Below are positions 44,220 through 53,422 of a DNA stretch of 64,000 nucleotides, piece by piece. A program made the translations under genes and the position numbers. The notes below the pieces were generated by a model that worked only from the letters and a program-made list of their open reading frames with translations, was not told the DNA's origin and ran no database searches. How positions within the stretch are numbered: the stretch's first letter is position 1; each line of letters opens with the position of its first letter. This DNA comes from Allobogoriella deserti (lineage in GTDB: Bacteria; Actinomycetota; Actinomycetes; Actinomycetales; Actinomycetaceae), in assembly GCF_042680605.1 (NCBI RefSeq), contig NZ_JBHUEE010000011.1, forward strand, positions 78,190 through 142,189, written 5' to 3'.

Positions 44220-44630
44220 CTACCCGACGGCGGTGCTGTACACCCCACGGCCGACGGCGAGCTCCTTGCCGTCGGCGTCGGTCACGCGCGCGTCGGCAAC
44301 GCCCAGGCTGCGGCCGCGGCGCACCACCGTCCCGGTGGCGAGCAGCCGGTCGTCCGGGCAGGCGGGCCGCAGGTAGTCCACGCGCATGTCGATGGTCGGC
44401 AGGCCCACGCCGAGCTGAGTGACCAGGGCGAAGTCGCCGGCGACGTCAAGCAGCGTGGCCAGGATCCCGCCGTGCACGTAGCTGCCGTCGACGTCGGCGG
44501 TCAGATCCGGGCGGCAGGTCATGCCGATGGTGACCGCGCCGTCGGCGGCCTCGAGCAGCTCGAGACCGAGCCAGCGGTGGTAGGCCGGAGTGGTCAGCAG
44601 GTCCCGCACGACGGCGACGTCCACGGTCAT
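44220..44630 (-). CDS. PaaI-family hotdog thioesterase
   Basis: 136 residues. SYVHGGILATLLDVAGDFAL is the hotdog helix with the H-G-G motif of PaaI-like thioesterases, followed by PTIDMRVDYLRPA. It hydrolyses acyl- or aryl-CoA. ATG 44630 overlaps the acyl-CoA ligase stop by four bases, so it probably recycles or releases the CoA ester made by that ligase. Confidence 0.9.
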   Translation of the reverse strand: MTVDVAVVRDLLTTPAYHRWLGLELLEAADGAVTIGMTCRPDLTADVDGSYVHGGILATLLDVAGDFALVTQLGVGLPTIDMRVDYLRPACPDDRLLATGTVVRRGRSLGVADARVTDADGKELAVGRGVYSTAVG

Positions 44631-46219
44631 GGCCTGTCCTTCCCTTCGTCGTCCGCGCCGAGCGGCCGGTGGCCCAAGTTCTCCGCGGCCAGGGCGGCGA
44701 GCCGGGCGTAGTCGATCTTGCCGGTGCCGCCCAGCGGCAGTTCGTCGAGGAACCACACGCGCCGTGGGTGGGCGTGGGCGGCGCCCTGGGTCAGGGCGTA
44801 GTCCTTCACGTCGGCCTCGCTCACTCCCTCGTCCACGACGACGAACGCCACCGGCACCTGGCGCTTGCGGGCGTGCTCGGCGGGGACGACGGCGGCCTGG
44901 CTCACGCCCGGCATGCTGCGCAGCAGCTGTTCCACCTCGAGCGGGTACACGTTCTCGCCGCCCACGTTCATCATGTCGTCGGCCCGGCCGAGAACCCGGA
45001 AGTACCCGTCCTCGTCGGCGACGGCGAGATCGCCGGTGCGTAGCCAGCCGTCGACGGAGATGCGTTGCCGGCTCACCTCGGGCAGCCGGTGGTAGCCGGC
45101 CGTGACACCGGGGTTGCGCACCCACATCTCCCCCACCTGCCCGATGGGCACCTGCGGGAGGTCCGCGACCGGCGTCGTCGGCATGTTCTCGACGTCGAGC
45201 AGGTGCACCTCGCATCCGGGCAGCGGCCGGCCGGCCATGCCGTACCGCGGGGCGTCGGTGCGCGGGTTCATCAGCACCTGCGGACCGCCCTCGGTGAGTC
45301 CGTACGCCTCGATGACCGGGGCGCCGAGCCCGTCGGCGAAGCGGCGGCCGAGGGTGTCCGAGAGCGGCGCGGAGCCGCAGATGACGAACCGCAGGGAGCT
45401 GAGGTCGTGCCGGTGATGTTCGCCGCTGGCCAGCAACATCTCGTAGGTGGCGGGCACGCCGGTGGTGTAGGTGCAGCGATGCTCGGCCACCTCGGACGGG
45501 ATGCGCGCCGGGTCGGGGCTGCGGCCGATGACGATGGTGCCGCCGGTCAGCAGCAGCGGCTTGACCACGCAGATCATCGCGTTCTTGTGGTACAGCGGCG
45601 CGGTGATGAGGCCACGGTCGTCCTCCTGGAGCTCCCACACCTCGGCGGTGGTGCTCGCGTTCCAGTACTGGCCGTCGTGGGTGAGCAGGCAGCCCTTCGG
45701 GTTGCCGGTCGAGCCGGAGGTGTAGGGCTGCAGACAGATGTCGCCCGCGCGGACCGGTGCGGGATCGCGGCCGGCGTCCGACGGCGCCCGCTCACCCGTG
45801 CGGTCGTCGTCCCAGCCATCCGCGCCGGCGAGGAGGAGCGGGACGTCACCGGCGAGTTCGCGGGCGCGCTCGGCGAGCGGCTCGTGGCCGAGGAGGACGG
45901 CCGGGGAGGCGTCGTTCATCACGTGCCGCAACGACGTGCGGCCGGCACGGGTGTTGAGCGGGACCGCGACGGCGCCGGCCCAGATGACGCCGAGAAGGGC
46001 GTCGATGAAGCGGTGGTGGTTGCCGAAGAGCAGCGCAACCCGGTCCCCCGGCCTCACGCCCGCGGCGCGCAGGGTGGCGGCGGTGGTGCGTGCGGCGCCG
46101 GCGAGGTCGGCGTAGCTGATGCGTTCCTCGGCCTGCCGGATCGCGACGCGCTCCGGGTGGTCCGCGCTGCCGGCCAGGAGGCGGACGGCGAGGTTCTCGG
46201 CGGCGTCCACGTCGCTCAC
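44627..46219 (-). CDS. Acyl-CoA ligase, AMP-forming
   Basis: 530 residues of the ANL superfamily. YTSGSTGNPKG is the AMP-binding loop, AYGLTEGG the A5 motif, GWLRTGDLAVADEDGYFRVLGR the hinge region, and GTGKIDYARL carries the C-terminal lysine for adenylation. It activates a fatty or aromatic acid to its CoA thioester. GTG start overlaps the upstream dehydrogenase stop by four bases. Substrate unknown. Confidence 0.92.
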   Translation of the reverse strand: MSDVDAAENLAVRLLAGSADHPERVAIRQAEERISYADLAGAARTTAATLRAAGVRPGDRVALLFGNHHRFIDALLGVIWAGAVAVPLNTRAGRTSLRHVMNDASPAVLLGHEPLAERARELAGDVPLLLAGADGWDDDRTGERAPSDAGRDPAPVRAGDICLQPYTSGSTGNPKGCLLTHDGQYWNASTTAEVWELQEDDRGLITAPLYHKNAMICVVKPLLLTGGTIVIGRSPDPARIPSEVAEHRCTYTTGVPATYEMLLASGEHHRHDLSSLRFVICGSAPLSDTLGRRFADGLGAPVIEAYGLTEGGPQVLMNPRTDAPRYGMAGRPLPGCEVHLLDVENMPTTPVADLPQVPIGQVGEMWVRNPGVTAGYHRLPEVSRQRISVDGWLRTGDLAVADEDGYFRVLGRADDMMNVGGENVYPLEVEQLLRSMPGVSQAAVVPAEHARKRQVPVAFVVVDEGVSEADVKDYALTQGAAHAHPRRVWFLDELPLGGTGKIDYARLAALAAENLGHRPLGADDEGKDRP

Positions 46220-47247
46220 AGGGTGATGACGACCTTCCCGATGACGGAGCGGTCCTCGAGGCGCTGCTCGGCGGCGCGGATGTCCTCGAGCGGGTAGGTG
46301 CTGTCGATGACCGGGGCGAGCGTGCCGTCGCGGACCATGCCGAGCAGGGCCTCGAGGTCTTCGCGGCGCCAGCCGTTGCTGCCGAGGATGTCGAGCTCGC
46401 GGACCCAGACGTAGGGCTGGAACTGGGTGACGTCGTAGCCGCTGGTGGCGCCGCAGGTGACGACGCGCCCTCCGGGGCTGGTGGCGCGGATGGAGGACTG
46501 CCAGGTGGCGGCGCCGGTGTTGTCGACCATGAGGTCGACGCCCTGTTTGCCGGTGGCCTTCCAGATCTGGGCGCCCCAGTCCTCGGCGCTGGAGTCGATG
46601 ACGATGTCTGCGCCGAGTTCAGTGAGGCGGTCGCGCTTGGCCTGGGAGCTGGCGCAGGCGATGACGCGGGCGCCGACGGCCTTGGCGATCATGACGGCGC
46701 CGGTGCCGAGGCCGCCGGCGGCGCCGAGGATGGCGACGGTCTCGCCGGCCTGCAGGCGGCCGCGGGTGATGAGCTGGCGGCGGGCGGTGCCGTAGGCGAT
46801 GGGCAGGGCGGCGGCGGTGACGTACTCGACGTCGTCCGGCAGCGGGATGCAGTTGGCGGCGGGGACGGCGGCGTACTCGGCCAGGCCGCCCTGCATGTCT
46901 TCGCCGAGGGCCTTGCCGCGCACCAGCGGATCGATGAGCACGCGGTCACCGGCCGCGACTCCGGTGACGTCGCTGCCGACGCGGACGATCTCACCGGCGA
47001 TGTCGCCGCCGGAGATGTGCGGGAGCGGGAGGTGGCCGCCGGCGACGCCCTTGCGGACGAAGACGTCGAGGTGGTTGAGGGAGCAGGCGCGCACACGCAC
47101 GAGCACGTCCGCGGGGCCGACCTCGGGGACGGGGTGGTCGCCGACCACGCGGCCGTCCGGTCCCCCGCGTTCGACGATCAGCGCGGCACGCATCTGCTCA
47201 CCGATCGGCTGCTCGGCGACGTTGCCCGACGGCGTCGCGGTCTCCAT
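46216..47247 (-). CDS. Zinc-free medium-chain dehydrogenase, quinone-reductase type
   Basis: 343 residues. The catalytic-domain segment SLNHLDVFVRKG lacks zinc cysteines and the structural zinc loop is absent; ILGAAGGLGTGAVMIAKAVGARVIA is the nucleotide-binding motif. This fits NADPH:quinone or enoyl reductases. ATG 47247 has GGGAGGA upstream; ATG 47193 would remove an 18-residue tail. First gene of the operon with the ligase and thioesterase. Confidence 0.88.
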   Translation of the reverse strand: METATPSGNVAEQPIGEQMRAALIVERGGPDGRVVGDHPVPEVGPADVLVRVRACSLNHLDVFVRKGVAGGHLPLPHISGGDIAGEIVRVGSDVTGVAAGDRVLIDPLVRGKALGEDMQGGLAEYAAVPAANCIPLPDDVEYVTAAALPIAYGTARRQLITRGRLQAGETVAILGAAGGLGTGAVMIAKAVGARVIACASSQAKRDRLTELGADIVIDSSAEDWGAQIWKATGKQGVDLMVDNTGAATWQSSIRATSPGGRVVTCGATSGYDVTQFQPYVWVRELDILGSNGWRREDLEALLGMVRDGTLAPVIDSTYPLEDIRAAEQRLEDRSVIGKVVITL

Positions 47248-47398
47248 GGGTGCGGGTCCTCCCGGGGTTGCGGGGCTGTCGGCGGTGGCCGGTTGCTACT
47301 TTCTCACGCTGCCCGATCCGGCACGCGCCGGGGTCCGGAGCGTGAGCCGGCCGGTCGGCGCGGGGCGGCCGGGACGCAGGGCTGGCTAGAGTCGCGGT

Positions 47399-48025
47399 AT
47401 GCCGATCGAGCTGGATCACCTGGTGTACGCGGGGCCGGACCTGCAGGCGCTGATCGATGAGGTGCACAGGTTGACGGGGGTCGAGCCCGTCGCCGGCGGC
47501 CGCCACGAGGGCCGCGGGACGGCGAACGCGTTGCTCGGCCTGGGTGCGGGCCGGTACCTCGAGCTGCTCGGTCCGGACCCGGACCAGCCCGAGCCGGACC
47601 GGCCGCGCCCGCTGCGGGTGGACGAGGTGGACCGTCCCACGCTGGTGGGCTGGGCGGTGCGCACGTCGGCAATCGACGACGTCGTCGCCTCGGCCCGCGA
47701 GGCCGGCTACGACCCGGGTGACGTGCAGGCGATGTCGCGCCGGACGCCGTCGGGTGACGTGCTGCGCTGGCGGCTGACACCGCCGGAGGGCGGGCTCGGC
47801 GGCGCCGTGCCGTTCCTCATCGACTGGCAGGACAGCCCGCACCCCTCGCACGGGCTGCCGGAGGTCGGGCTGCACGGTCTGACCATCACGTGCCCGGAGG
47901 CGGCGCAGGTGTCGACGGCGCTCGGCGCCGTCGGAGCCGCCGAGCTCGCGGCGGTGAGCGAGGGACCCGTGCTACGGCTCAGTGCGGAGCTGGACACGGC
48001 CGGTGGGATCCGCACGCTCGGCTGA
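47399..48025 (+). CDS. VOC-family protein (glyoxalase-like domain)
   Basis: 208 residues. IELDHLVYAGPDLQALIDEVHRLTGVEPVAGG is the first beta-alpha module with the metal-type His; GLGAGRYLELLGPD the matching Glu region; HGLPEVGLHGLTITC the second module. It matches the Glyoxalase_3-type family of unknown specificity. ATG 47399 is divergent from the dehydrogenase at 47247. A frameshifted relic related to its C-terminal half lies at 56.7 kb. Confidence 0.82.
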   Translation: MPIELDHLVYAGPDLQALIDEVHRLTGVEPVAGGRHEGRGTANALLGLGAGRYLELLGPDPDQPEPDRPRPLRVDEVDRPTLVGWAVRTSAIDDVVASAREAGYDPGDVQAMSRRTPSGDVLRWRLTPPEGGLGGAVPFLIDWQDSPHPSHGLPEVGLHGLTITCPEAAQVSTALGAVGAAELAAVSEGPVLRLSAELDTAGGIRTLG

Positions 48026-48107
48026 GCCGAGCACTGCGCCGCCCCGGTGCTGTCAGCGCCAGGGCAACATCGACTCGACGCTCTGACGCTGACCGGAGCG
48101 GGATCAG

Positions 48108-49061
48108 CTACGTCCGGTCGGCCGGTCCGCCTTCCTCGGGCTCCGCAACCGCTGCTTGCCCGGAGGCAAGGGCAAGCCCATCAAGGTAGTGACCGAGTGC
48201 GACCTCGAACGCGTCGTCCAACGCCGGTAGCCCGAGCGCGTCGATCCCGAAATCCTCGACGCCGGAGAGCCTCGGAAACCTGCCACTACGGAGTAACCGA
48301 ACAGCGTCGTCGTCAATCGTCGACCACCATTGCTCGTTGCCGAGATTCGTCTCCTTCTCGGCGCGAATCTCGCGGAGAACCCCCATGGCCAGGCCGTGGA
48401 CCAGGGCGGGCAACGCGAGCGCCACCTGCACTCGGACGCGGGGGGCGAGGTCGAGGTCAGCCAGCGCCTCGAGCGTCCACTCGCTGTGAAGCATCGCCTC
48501 GGGCACGAGCGGCGGCCGAGTGCTCAGCGTCAGTTCTGCGAGCCACGGGTACGTCCGGTACAAGCGCCACTGCAACCGGTACACCACCTCGAGCCGCTGC
48601 CGCCAGCCTCGGGGCATCGGGTCGGGAAGCGGGTGGCGTGTGAAGACGGCTCGCACCATCAGGCTTTCCAGCTCTTCACGGCCCGCGACATGCCGGTAGA
48701 GCGACATCGGCGCAACCCTCAAGACTCCGGCCACCCGGCGCATCGAAACCGCGTCGAGCCCTTCGCTGCCGGCAATGTGGATGGCAACGGAGACGATGCG
48801 TCCTGGCGTCAGGGACGCCACTCTCGGTCGAGGATCTCCGCGCACGACAGTCCCCGACCCCGTGCGTGGGGACACCAGGCCCTCATCGCGAAGAATGGCG
48901 AGCGCGCGGCTCGCCGTTGCCATGGCAACGCCCCATTCTCGGACGATCTGTCGCGTCGAGGGCACGCGGTCGCCGGGCCGGAGAACTCCGGCCACGATCT
49001 GCTGCCGTAGCGCGCCGGCGATACGGTGCGACGGTAGTTCATTCGGCGCTTCCACGAGCAA
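48108..49061 (-). CDS. GntR-TetR double DNA-binding regulator
   Basis: 317 residues with two DNA-binding modules. Residues 10-74 are a GntR winged helix (HRIAGALRQQIVAGVLRPGD, TATASRALAILRDEGLV, GSGTVV wing). Residues 85-131 are a TetR-type HTH (AIHIAGSEGLDAVSMRRVAGVLRV, APMSLYRHVAGREELE). The rest is a TetR-like ligand domain. The start is TTG 49061 or GTG 49055; neither has a clear ribosome site, which fits a leaderless message. A perfect 12-bp palindrome ends three bases upstream. It converges on the VOC gene and is divergent from the amidohydrolase. Confidence 0.85.
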   Translation of the reverse strand: MLVEAPNELPSHRIAGALRQQIVAGVLRPGDRVPSTRQIVREWGVAMATASRALAILRDEGLVSPRTGSGTVVRGDPRPRVASLTPGRIVSVAIHIAGSEGLDAVSMRRVAGVLRVAPMSLYRHVAGREELESLMVRAVFTRHPLPDPMPRGWRQRLEVVYRLQWRLYRTYPWLAELTLSTRPPLVPEAMLHSEWTLEALADLDLAPRVRVQVALALPALVHGLAMGVLREIRAEKETNLGNEQWWSTIDDDAVRLLRSGRFPRLSGVEDFGIDALGLPALDDAFEVALGHYLDGLALASGQAAVAEPEEGGPADRT

Positions 49062-49063
49062 AG

Positions 49064-49075
49064 CGTACTAGTACG
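49064..49075. promoter_or_regulatory. Perfect 12-bp palindrome at the GntR-TetR start
   Basis: CGTACTAGTACG reads the same on both strands. It lies two to three bases before the TTG start of the regulator and 80 bases before the divergent amidohydrolase, covering the likely -10 region. It is a strong candidate for an autoregulatory operator. Confidence 0.55.
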
Positions 49076-49155
49076 ATCAGGTCGGTTGTGGGCCGCATGT
49101 CGGCGCCGTGGCCTCGCTTTCAGCGTGATGAACAAGAAGTGCACTGTCCAGCCCC

Positions 49156-50592
49156 GTGACGGAGCGGTTCCCGCAATACGGTGTACGCATGCTTCCCTCG
49201 CGAGTGCAGGCCTACATCGGCGCCACGGTCATCGATGCCACCGGGGCGCCGCCTCGGCCGGACCAGACAGTGGTTGTGGTCGATCGGACGATCGTGACGG
49301 TGGGGCCGGCGGCACAGGTACCGGTGCCGGACGACGCCGTGGTCCACGACGTCGGCGGGAAGTACGTCATCCCTGGGCTGGCCGACATGCACGTCCACAG
49401 CGAGTCGGAGACCGATGACCCCAGGCACTTCGCCAGTCTCTACCTCGCCAACGGCGTCACATCGGTCCGCGAGATGTGGGGCCGCCCCCGGCTGCACGAG
49501 ATCCGCCGGATGGTGGAGTCGGGCGAGATTCTCGGCCCACGGATGACTATCGCCAGCCCGCTCCTCGACGGCAGCCCGGCCCTCTGGTCCGACGTGCCGG
49601 ACGTGCCAGTCGTGACGGTCGCGGACGCTGTACAGGCACGGCGAGCCGTCGCCGAGGCGGCCGACGGAGGGGCCGACTTCATCAAGGTGTACTCCCGACT
49701 CTCGCCGGACGCCTACCGCACTGTCCTCACCGAGGCCCACCGGCAGAACATCACCGTCGCCGGGCACCGTTCGGACCACCTGCCGTTCGCCGAACAGATC
49801 GAGTCGGGCCAACGCTCGTTCGAGCACATGTTCGGCAGCATCTGGTCCACCGCAGCACCGGACGTGGAGCGACTGGAGTCCGCGATGGCCGCGATCCGCA
49901 CCTCGCCCGAGTTTCACCTGGGCAGCTGGCTGAGAGAGGTCGCCAAGGTGGAGTGGGAGGCGATCGACGCGTACGACCGCACGGCGGCGGGCTCGGTGTT
50001 CGAGCGGCTCGTTCGCGCCGACGTGGCCTGCACACCAACACTCGTCGTCCACGCCGCCGTGGACGAGCCCGAATCGATCAGGCTGGACGACGAGCGGATG
50101 ACGTACATGGTTCCCGGTACACCGGACGCCTGGGATTTCCTGGCCAGACACATCTATTGCGGCGGCGGTCGAACGGCCCAGGAATCCGCGCGACACCGCG
50201 AGCTGCTCCACTGGCGACGAGCGACCGTGGCCGCGATGTCGGAGGCGGGAGTCCGGCTGCTCGCGGGAACAGACTCGGTGGGGCCGGGCCTGTTCCCGGG
50301 CTTCAGCCTGCACGCCGAGCTGGAGCAGCTCGTGCTGGCCGGCCTGAGTCCGATGCAAGCATTGCAATCCGCGACGGTCGAGCCGGCGAGGTTCCTCGGC
50401 CGGGACCACTGGGCGGGCACGGTCGAGCCGGGTCGCGTAGCTGACCTGGTGGTGCTCGACGCCGACCCGCTCATCGATATTCGAAACACCAGACAGATCC
50501 ACGCCGTCGTCACCGACGGCCGTCACATCGGTCCGGCGGAGCGTGCGCGCCTGCTCGCGACGGCGGGGCGGATTGCGGCACGCAGCCGGTGA
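49156..50592 (+). CDS. Amidohydrolase-family protein, imidazolonepropionase-like
   Basis: 478 residues. IPGLADMHVHSES carries the first H-x-H metal pair, GADFIKVYSRLSPDAY the bridging Lys, TVAGHRSD and RSFEHMFG the two further His, and LLAGTDSVGPG the catalytic Asp. This is the metal-dependent amidohydrolase fold of prolidase/imidazolonepropionase-like hydrolases acting on amides, ureas or lactones. GTG 49156 or ATG 49189 are both possible; residues before position 12 are not conserved-looking. Likely regulated by the divergent GntR-TetR gene. Confidence 0.88.
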   Translation: MTERFPQYGVRMLPSRVQAYIGATVIDATGAPPRPDQTVVVVDRTIVTVGPAAQVPVPDDAVVHDVGGKYVIPGLADMHVHSESETDDPRHFASLYLANGVTSVREMWGRPRLHEIRRMVESGEILGPRMTIASPLLDGSPALWSDVPDVPVVTVADAVQARRAVAEAADGGADFIKVYSRLSPDAYRTVLTEAHRQNITVAGHRSDHLPFAEQIESGQRSFEHMFGSIWSTAAPDVERLESAMAAIRTSPEFHLGSWLREVAKVEWEAIDAYDRTAAGSVFERLVRADVACTPTLVVHAAVDEPESIRLDDERMTYMVPGTPDAWDFLARHIYCGGGRTAQESARHRELLHWRRATVAAMSEAGVRLLAGTDSVGPGLFPGFSLHAELEQLVLAGLSPMQALQSATVEPARFLGRDHWAGTVEPGRVADLVVLDADPLIDIRNTRQIHAVVTDGRHIGPAERARLLATAGRIAARSR

Positions 50593-50603
50593 TCGTCCCA
50601 GGA

Positions 50604-50640
50604 TCAGGCATGGGTACTTCTGCCCACTGACACGGCCTGA
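50604..50640. terminator. Possible bidirectional terminator
   Basis: TCAGGC and GCCTGA bracket an inner TGGG/CCCA pair in the 75-base gap between the convergent amidohydrolase and LacI genes. There is no T-tract and the loop is long, so support is weak. Confidence 0.25.
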
Positions 50641-50667
50641 CCGCGCGAGTCGACGCCGCGGCCCGCC

Positions 50668-51627
50668 TCACCCGCGCCCCGGCCGCACCGCCACCGGCAG
50701 TCGCCGCCGCTCCCCCGGCTGGCTGCGGGCATCGAGGAGATCGAGCAGCATGTCCGCCGCGGTGCGTCCGAGCTCGGCACCGTCGACGTCGATCGCCGGC
50801 GCCGTCGTCAGGTCGAGGGCCTGGACCACGTCGGACTCCAGGCTCACGGTCACGTCCCCGGGCACGGCGAGGCCGCGGGAGGTGAGCGCGAACATCACGC
50901 CCAGCCCGATCGGCGTCGCATAGGGCACGACGGCGCTCGCGCCGGCTGCCAGCACCGGCTCGGCCGCCGCGACGCCGGAGGAGAACGTGGCCGCGTACGG
51001 CCCGAGCACAGTCAGGTCCGCGCCCCGCTCGGCCGCGGCCGCACGCACCGCCGCGGTGCGCTGGCCGTTCTGCCACGACCCGTGCGGACCGCCGAGGTAG
51101 GCGACCGAGCGGTGCCCGTCCTCGATCAACCCGCCGACCAGCGTGCCGAACGCGTGGGCGGTGTCCGCCACCACCGAGGTCATGGACTCCCGCTCGCGGT
51201 CCACGAGCACGGTCGGCTTGAACGAGCCCGCCTGGAGCACGACGTCGTCATCCGCGCGCGGGGCGACCATGAGGAAGCCGTCCACCTGCCCGGCGAGGCG
51301 CTCCAGGCCCAGCAGGTCGGCGCCGTCGGCGAGCTCGTAGACCGCGACGGTCAGGTGCAGGTCCGAGTCCGCGGCGCGCTCCTGCGCGCCGGCGATGATC
51401 GGCGCGAAGAAGAGGTTCTCCAGCGTCGGCACCACGACGGCGAGGATCCCGGTCCGCCCACGCGCGAGCGACCGCGCCGCGCGGTTGGGCACGAAGCCGA
51501 GCTCGGCGGCGGCCCGCTCCACCCGGCTGACCGTGCCGGGCGCCACGAGCTCCGGCCGCCCGAGGGCGCGCGAGGCCGTCGCCTTGGAGACGCCGGCCCG
51601 GTCGGCGACGTCGGACAGTGTCGGCAC
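50668..51627 (-). CDS. LacI-family repressor of the polyamine-type ABC operon
   Basis: 319 residues. PTLSDVADRAGVSKATASRALG helix-turn-helix at 2-23, ligand domain from TGILAVVVPTLENLFFAPI, ending at LPVAVRPGRG. GTG 51627 with GAGGGGG upstream is chosen; the frame stays open to 51816 but that extension would run through the operator and lacks homology. The divergent promoter region carries a perfect operator at 51714. Confidence 0.9.
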   Translation of the reverse strand: MPTLSDVADRAGVSKATASRALGRPELVAPGTVSRVERAAAELGFVPNRAARSLARGRTGILAVVVPTLENLFFAPIIAGAQERAADSDLHLTVAVYELADGADLLGLERLAGQVDGFLMVAPRADDDVVLQAGSFKPTVLVDRERESMTSVVADTAHAFGTLVGGLIEDGHRSVAYLGGPHGSWQNGQRTAAVRAAAAERGADLTVLGPYAATFSSGVAAAEPVLAAGASAVVPYATPIGLGVMFALTSRGLAVPGDVTVSLESDVVQALDLTTAPAIDVDGAELGRTAADMLLDLLDARSQPGERRRLPVAVRPGRG

Positions 51628-51713
51628 CGTCGACCCCCTCGTGAAGTGCGCCGCGTTCTGACCATCGGGTGAACGCTGTGTGACGAATGGCGGGACAACC
51701 GCTAGGGTCCACC

Positions 51714-51737
51714 GTAACCGGTTCCACAACCGGTTAC
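51714..51737. promoter_or_regulatory. Perfect LacI-family operator
   Basis: GTAACCGGTT, four bases (CCAC), AACCGGTTAC: ten-base arms match exactly. Each arm also contains the self-complementary AACCGGTT, so the site is a double palindrome. It lies between the divergent LacI gene (start 51627) and the permease gene (start 51807), well placed to repress both. Confidence 0.75.
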
Positions 51738-51806
51738 ATCCGTTCGTTCCGCAGTCCGACGCACCGCCGGACATCGTCCGACCGCCGCACCACCTGGAGG
51801 CACGGC

Positions 51807-52628
51807 GTGGTTTCACGACGACAGGGCTGGCTCATCGTGCCCGGTCTCGTCCTGCTCCTGGCCGGGTTCCTGGTGCCGTCCGTCCTCATGCTGCTGGCCC
51901 CGCCCGGCGTGACCACCGGCGAGGTGCTCGCCCGGTTCGGCCAGATGGTCACCGACCCGTTCGACCTGACGACCATCGGCCGCACGGTGGGCCTCGGCCT
52001 GATCGTCACGCTGATCTGCCTGGTGCTCGGCTTCCCGCTGGCCTACCTGCTGGCCCGCGCCCAGTCCCGGTGGGCGGGCCTGCTGCTGGCGCTGGCGATC
52101 TTCCCGCTGCTGCTGTCCAACGTGGTGCGCACCTTCGGCTGGCTGGTCATCCTCGGCTCCCAGGGCGTCCTCGGCCAGCTGCTGACCAGCCTGGGCCTGA
52201 CCGAGACCCCGCCGCAGCTGCTGTACACGCCGGTGGCGATCGTGCTCGGCCTGACGCAGCTGTTTCTGCCGCTGGCCATCGTGTCGATCTACTCCGCCGT
52301 CTCCCAGGTGCCCGCGGGCCTGGACGACGCCGCCCGCGGCCTCGGTGCCGGACGGGCCCGCACGCTGTGGGACGTCGTCGTCCCGCTGTCCTGGCCCGGG
52401 GTGGTGGTGGCCGCGACGCTCGTCTTCGCCGGTTCGGTCACCGCCTACACCACGCCGTACCTGCTGGGCGGCTCGCGTCAGCGGATGCTCTCCACCCAGC
52501 TGTACTCCTACTCCACGGCCACCCTGGACTGGGCGGCCGCCTCGGCCACCGCGCTCGTGATGACCATCCTGGTCTTCGCCGTCTCGGGGATCTCCACGCT
52601 CGCCGGCCGCAAGGGGGCGACGTCGTGA
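51807..52628 (+). CDS. ABC permease, PotB-like
   Basis: 273 residues, six membrane segments, coupling loop LDDAARGLGAGRARTLWDVVVPLSWPG, as in spermidine/putrescine-type importers. GTG 51807 with CTGGAGG upstream is chosen; a longer frame from 51687 would cross the operator. Its stop overlaps the next permease start by four bases. Confidence 0.9.
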   Translation: MVSRRQGWLIVPGLVLLLAGFLVPSVLMLLAPPGVTTGEVLARFGQMVTDPFDLTTIGRTVGLGLIVTLICLVLGFPLAYLLARAQSRWAGLLLALAIFPLLLSNVVRTFGWLVILGSQGVLGQLLTSLGLTETPPQLLYTPVAIVLGLTQLFLPLAIVSIYSAVSQVPAGLDDAARGLGAGRARTLWDVVVPLSWPGVVVAATLVFAGSVTAYTTPYLLGGSRQRMLSTQLYSYSTATLDWAAASATALVMTILVFAVSGISTLAGRKGATS

Positions 52629-53422
52629 TCAAGCGCCATCCGCTCATGGCCGCCCTGGCGGTGCTGGCCTACATCATCATGATCGTGCCGATCGTCTTCG
52701 TCGTCACGACGGCGTTCACGGCCGGCAGCACGCTGCGCTTCCCGCCCGACGGCGTCTCCGCGCGTTGGTTCGGCGAGGCCCTGTCCTATCAGCCGTTCAC
52801 CTCGGCACTGGGCTCCTCGCTGCTGCTCGCCGTGATCGCGACGCTCGCCTCCCTGGCGCTCGGCGTGCCGGTGGCGCTCGGGATTCGCCGCGGGCGCCTG
52901 CCGGGCAAGAACCTGCTCGAGGGGCTGTTCCTCTCGCCGTTGATCGTCCCCGAGCTCGTGGTGGGCCTGGCGCTGTTCCAGCAGTTCATGGTGGGGCTGC
53001 GGATGGACAACCTGCCGACGTTGATCATCGGGCACACGGCCCTGATGTTCCCCTACGCGGTCCGCGTCACCGGGGCATCCCTCGCGCTGGCGGACCCGGC
53101 GCTCGAGGAGGCGGCACGCGGCCTGGGCGCCTCCCCCGCGCGGACCTTCTGGACCATCACGCTGCCGCTGCTGCGGCCGGGCATCTTCTCGGCCGGGCTG
53201 CTCAGCTTCGTCACGTCCTTCAACAACGTCCCGCTCTCGCTGCTGCTGCAGACGCGGGAGTTCCGCACGCTGCCGGTCACGATGCTCGATTACGTCCAGC
53301 AGCAGTACGACCCGATGGTGGCCGCCATGTCCACGCTCCTGCTCGCCGGGACCGTGGTCATCGCCCTGTTGGCCGAGCGCACCGTGGGCTTCGCCAAGAT
53401 CTTCGGAGGGATCAACCGATGA
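52625..53422 (+). CDS. ABC permease, PotC-like
   Basis: 265 residues, six membrane segments, coupling loop LEEAARGLGASPARTFWTITLPLLRPG. Partner of the PotB-like protein. GTGA overlap upstream and ATGA overlap with the ATPase gene downstream show strict co-translation. Confidence 0.92.
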   Translation: MIKRHPLMAALAVLAYIIMIVPIVFVVTTAFTAGSTLRFPPDGVSARWFGEALSYQPFTSALGSSLLLAVIATLASLALGVPVALGIRRGRLPGKNLLEGLFLSPLIVPELVVGLALFQQFMVGLRMDNLPTLIIGHTALMFPYAVRVTGASLALADPALEEAARGLGASPARTFWTITLPLLRPGIFSAGLLSFVTSFNNVPLSLLLQTREFRTLPVTMLDYVQQQYDPMVAAMSTLLLAGTVVIALLAERTVGFAKIFGGINR

